The position numbers and the translations under genes are program-made. Positions 5,261 to 5,837 of a stretch of 5,837 bases of DNA are shown one piece after another. The notes under the pieces are model-generated. The model ran no database searches. It saw only the letters and a list, made by a program, of their open reading frames with translations, and was not told the DNA's origin. The stretch is from positions 5,363-11,199 of the forward strand of contig JAOZIC010000173.1 of the NCBI GenBank assembly GCA_026014605.1, given 5' to 3'. The DNA comes from Candidatus Bathyarchaeota archaeon (GTDB lineage: Archaea > Thermoproteota > Bathyarchaeia > Bathyarchaeales > Bathyarchaeaceae). The stretch's first letter is position 1. Every line of letters begins with the position of its first letter.

Positions 5261-5837
5261 ATGGGCAAACTCCCAAACGAAGACCTCAAACGGTTGCTGG
5301 GTTGCATCAAACAAAAACCAGATGTTGTTGTACCACCTCAGTTAGGGTTTGACGCGGGAGTCCACCACTATAATGAAGACGAGTACTTGGTAGTTTCAAC
5401 CGACCCGTGCATCGGAGTTCCACAGGACTGGTTTGGCTGGTTCTTAATCAACTACGTTGCGTCTGATGTTGCGTTGTTTGGCGCCAAAACCCAGTACTGT
5501 ACAATCAACCTGTTAGGACCAAAATCAACTGAACCCAAAGTTTTTCACCAAGTAATGCAGCAAGCCTGCAACGCCGCAGACGAGTATGGCATAACCGTTG
5601 TTACCGGTCACACTGGGACCTACCGCGGAGTATCCACGCTTGTTGGAGTTTGCACAGGATATGGAACAATCAAAAAAGAACAACTCAAAACACCAGCAGA
5701 CGCCAAAGCGGACGACCACATAGTATGCATCAAACCCGTAGGATTAGAAACCGTGGTAAACTTTGCCTTAACCCACAAATCTTTGGCAGAGCGGCTGTTT
5801 GGTGTTCCAAGCACAGAAGAGCTTGCAAACCTTGTAA
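5261..5837 (+). CDS. AIR synthase (PurM)/HypE/ThiL-superfamily protein, 3' end outside window
   Basis: The first 192 codons of an open gene cut by the window edge. It begins ATG GGC AAA with GGAG 8 nt upstream, 13 bp after the thiT stop, so it is in the TPP-controlled operon. Features of the PurM-like fold are GFDAGVH at 29-35 (the place of the GDDAAV nucleotide/metal motif of ThiL and HypE), VVSTDPCIGV at 44-53, NYVASDVALFGA at 64-75 and VTGHTGTYRGVSTLVG at 114-129. Family members bind ATP and phosphorylate or activate an amide, acyl or phosphate group. In ThiL the product is TPP, in PurM it is aminoimidazole ribotide, a thiamine and purine precursor, and HypE matures hydrogenase. Sequence resembles archaeal 'AIR synthase-related' proteins rather than canonical ThiL or PurM. 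The operon suggests a thiamine role, perhaps phosphorylation of imported thiamine or an intermediate; this is inference. Confidence 0.8.
   Translation, partial: MGKLPNEDLKRLLGCIKQKPDVVVPPQLGFDAGVHHYNEDEYLVVSTDPCIGVPQDWFGWFLINYVASDVALFGAKTQYCTINLLGPKSTEPKVFHQVMQQACNAADEYGITVVTGHTGTYRGVSTLVGVCTGYGTIKKEQLKTPADAKADDHIVCIKPVGLETVVNFALTHKSLAERLFGVPSTEELANLV

Noticed and set aside
4569..5314. Minus-strand reading frames opposite the riboswitch and thiT
   Set aside because: They are shadows of the riboswitch and thiT; the encoded proteins are low in hydrophobic structure and lack any motif.
5525..5814. Short minus-strand frames opposite the PurM-like gene
   Set aside because: The + strand carries a continuous, motif-bearing PurM-like frame; these are chance antisense frames.

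Overview
This 5.8 kb window looks like a chromosomal segment of an archaeon. Start codons tend to sit about 26-28 nt downstream of TATA-like boxes, several starts have no convincing Shine-Dalgarno (SD) and look leaderless, and there is a stand-alone parvulin of about 10 kDa and a PurM/HypE-like protein of an archaeal type. The DNA is AT-rich. A TACK-type lineage such as Bathyarchaeia is a guess; no marker gene here settles it.

Layout. (1) Bases 1-153, + strand: the last 50 codons of an unrecognised gene that converges on the next block. (2) Bases 199-4037, - strand: a sulfur-themed block read right to left. It holds an SLC13/DASS anion transporter, a metallo-beta-lactamase protein fused to two rhodanese domains (persulfide dioxygenase-like), and two half-size YeeE/YedE membrane proteins overlapping by ATGA (split thiosulfate-transporter type, like bacterial PmpA/PmpB). 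(3) Bases 4260-4535, - strand: a 91-aa parvulin prolyl isomerase, followed by a 222-bp gap with a strong inverted repeat. (4) Bases about 4559-5837, + strand: a TPP riboswitch, the thiamine ECF S-component thiT, and, 13 bp later, a PurM/HypE/ThiL-superfamily gene cut by the window edge.

How they work together. In the sulfur block, the YeeE/YedE pair would import thiosulfate or another sulfane-sulfur species. The MBL-rhodanese protein would move and oxidise the sulfane sulfur, and the SLC13 carrier would move a related anion (sulfate, sulfite or a carboxylate; the substrate is not readable here). The transporter halves keep their signature GC motifs, and the enzyme keeps its three iron ligands and one active rhodanese cysteine. 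In the thiamine block, TPP binding should shut off translation of thiT directly, because the thiT SD is part of the aptamer's conserved 3' strand.

The points most worth following are the SD-in-aptamer design, the PurM-like gene in a TPP-controlled operon, the possibly shared divergent TATA element, the internal leaderless promoter within the sulfur block, and the altered motifs of the SLC13 carrier. I see no CRISPR array, insertion sequence, tRNA or rRNA, and no clearly new defence or mobile system.
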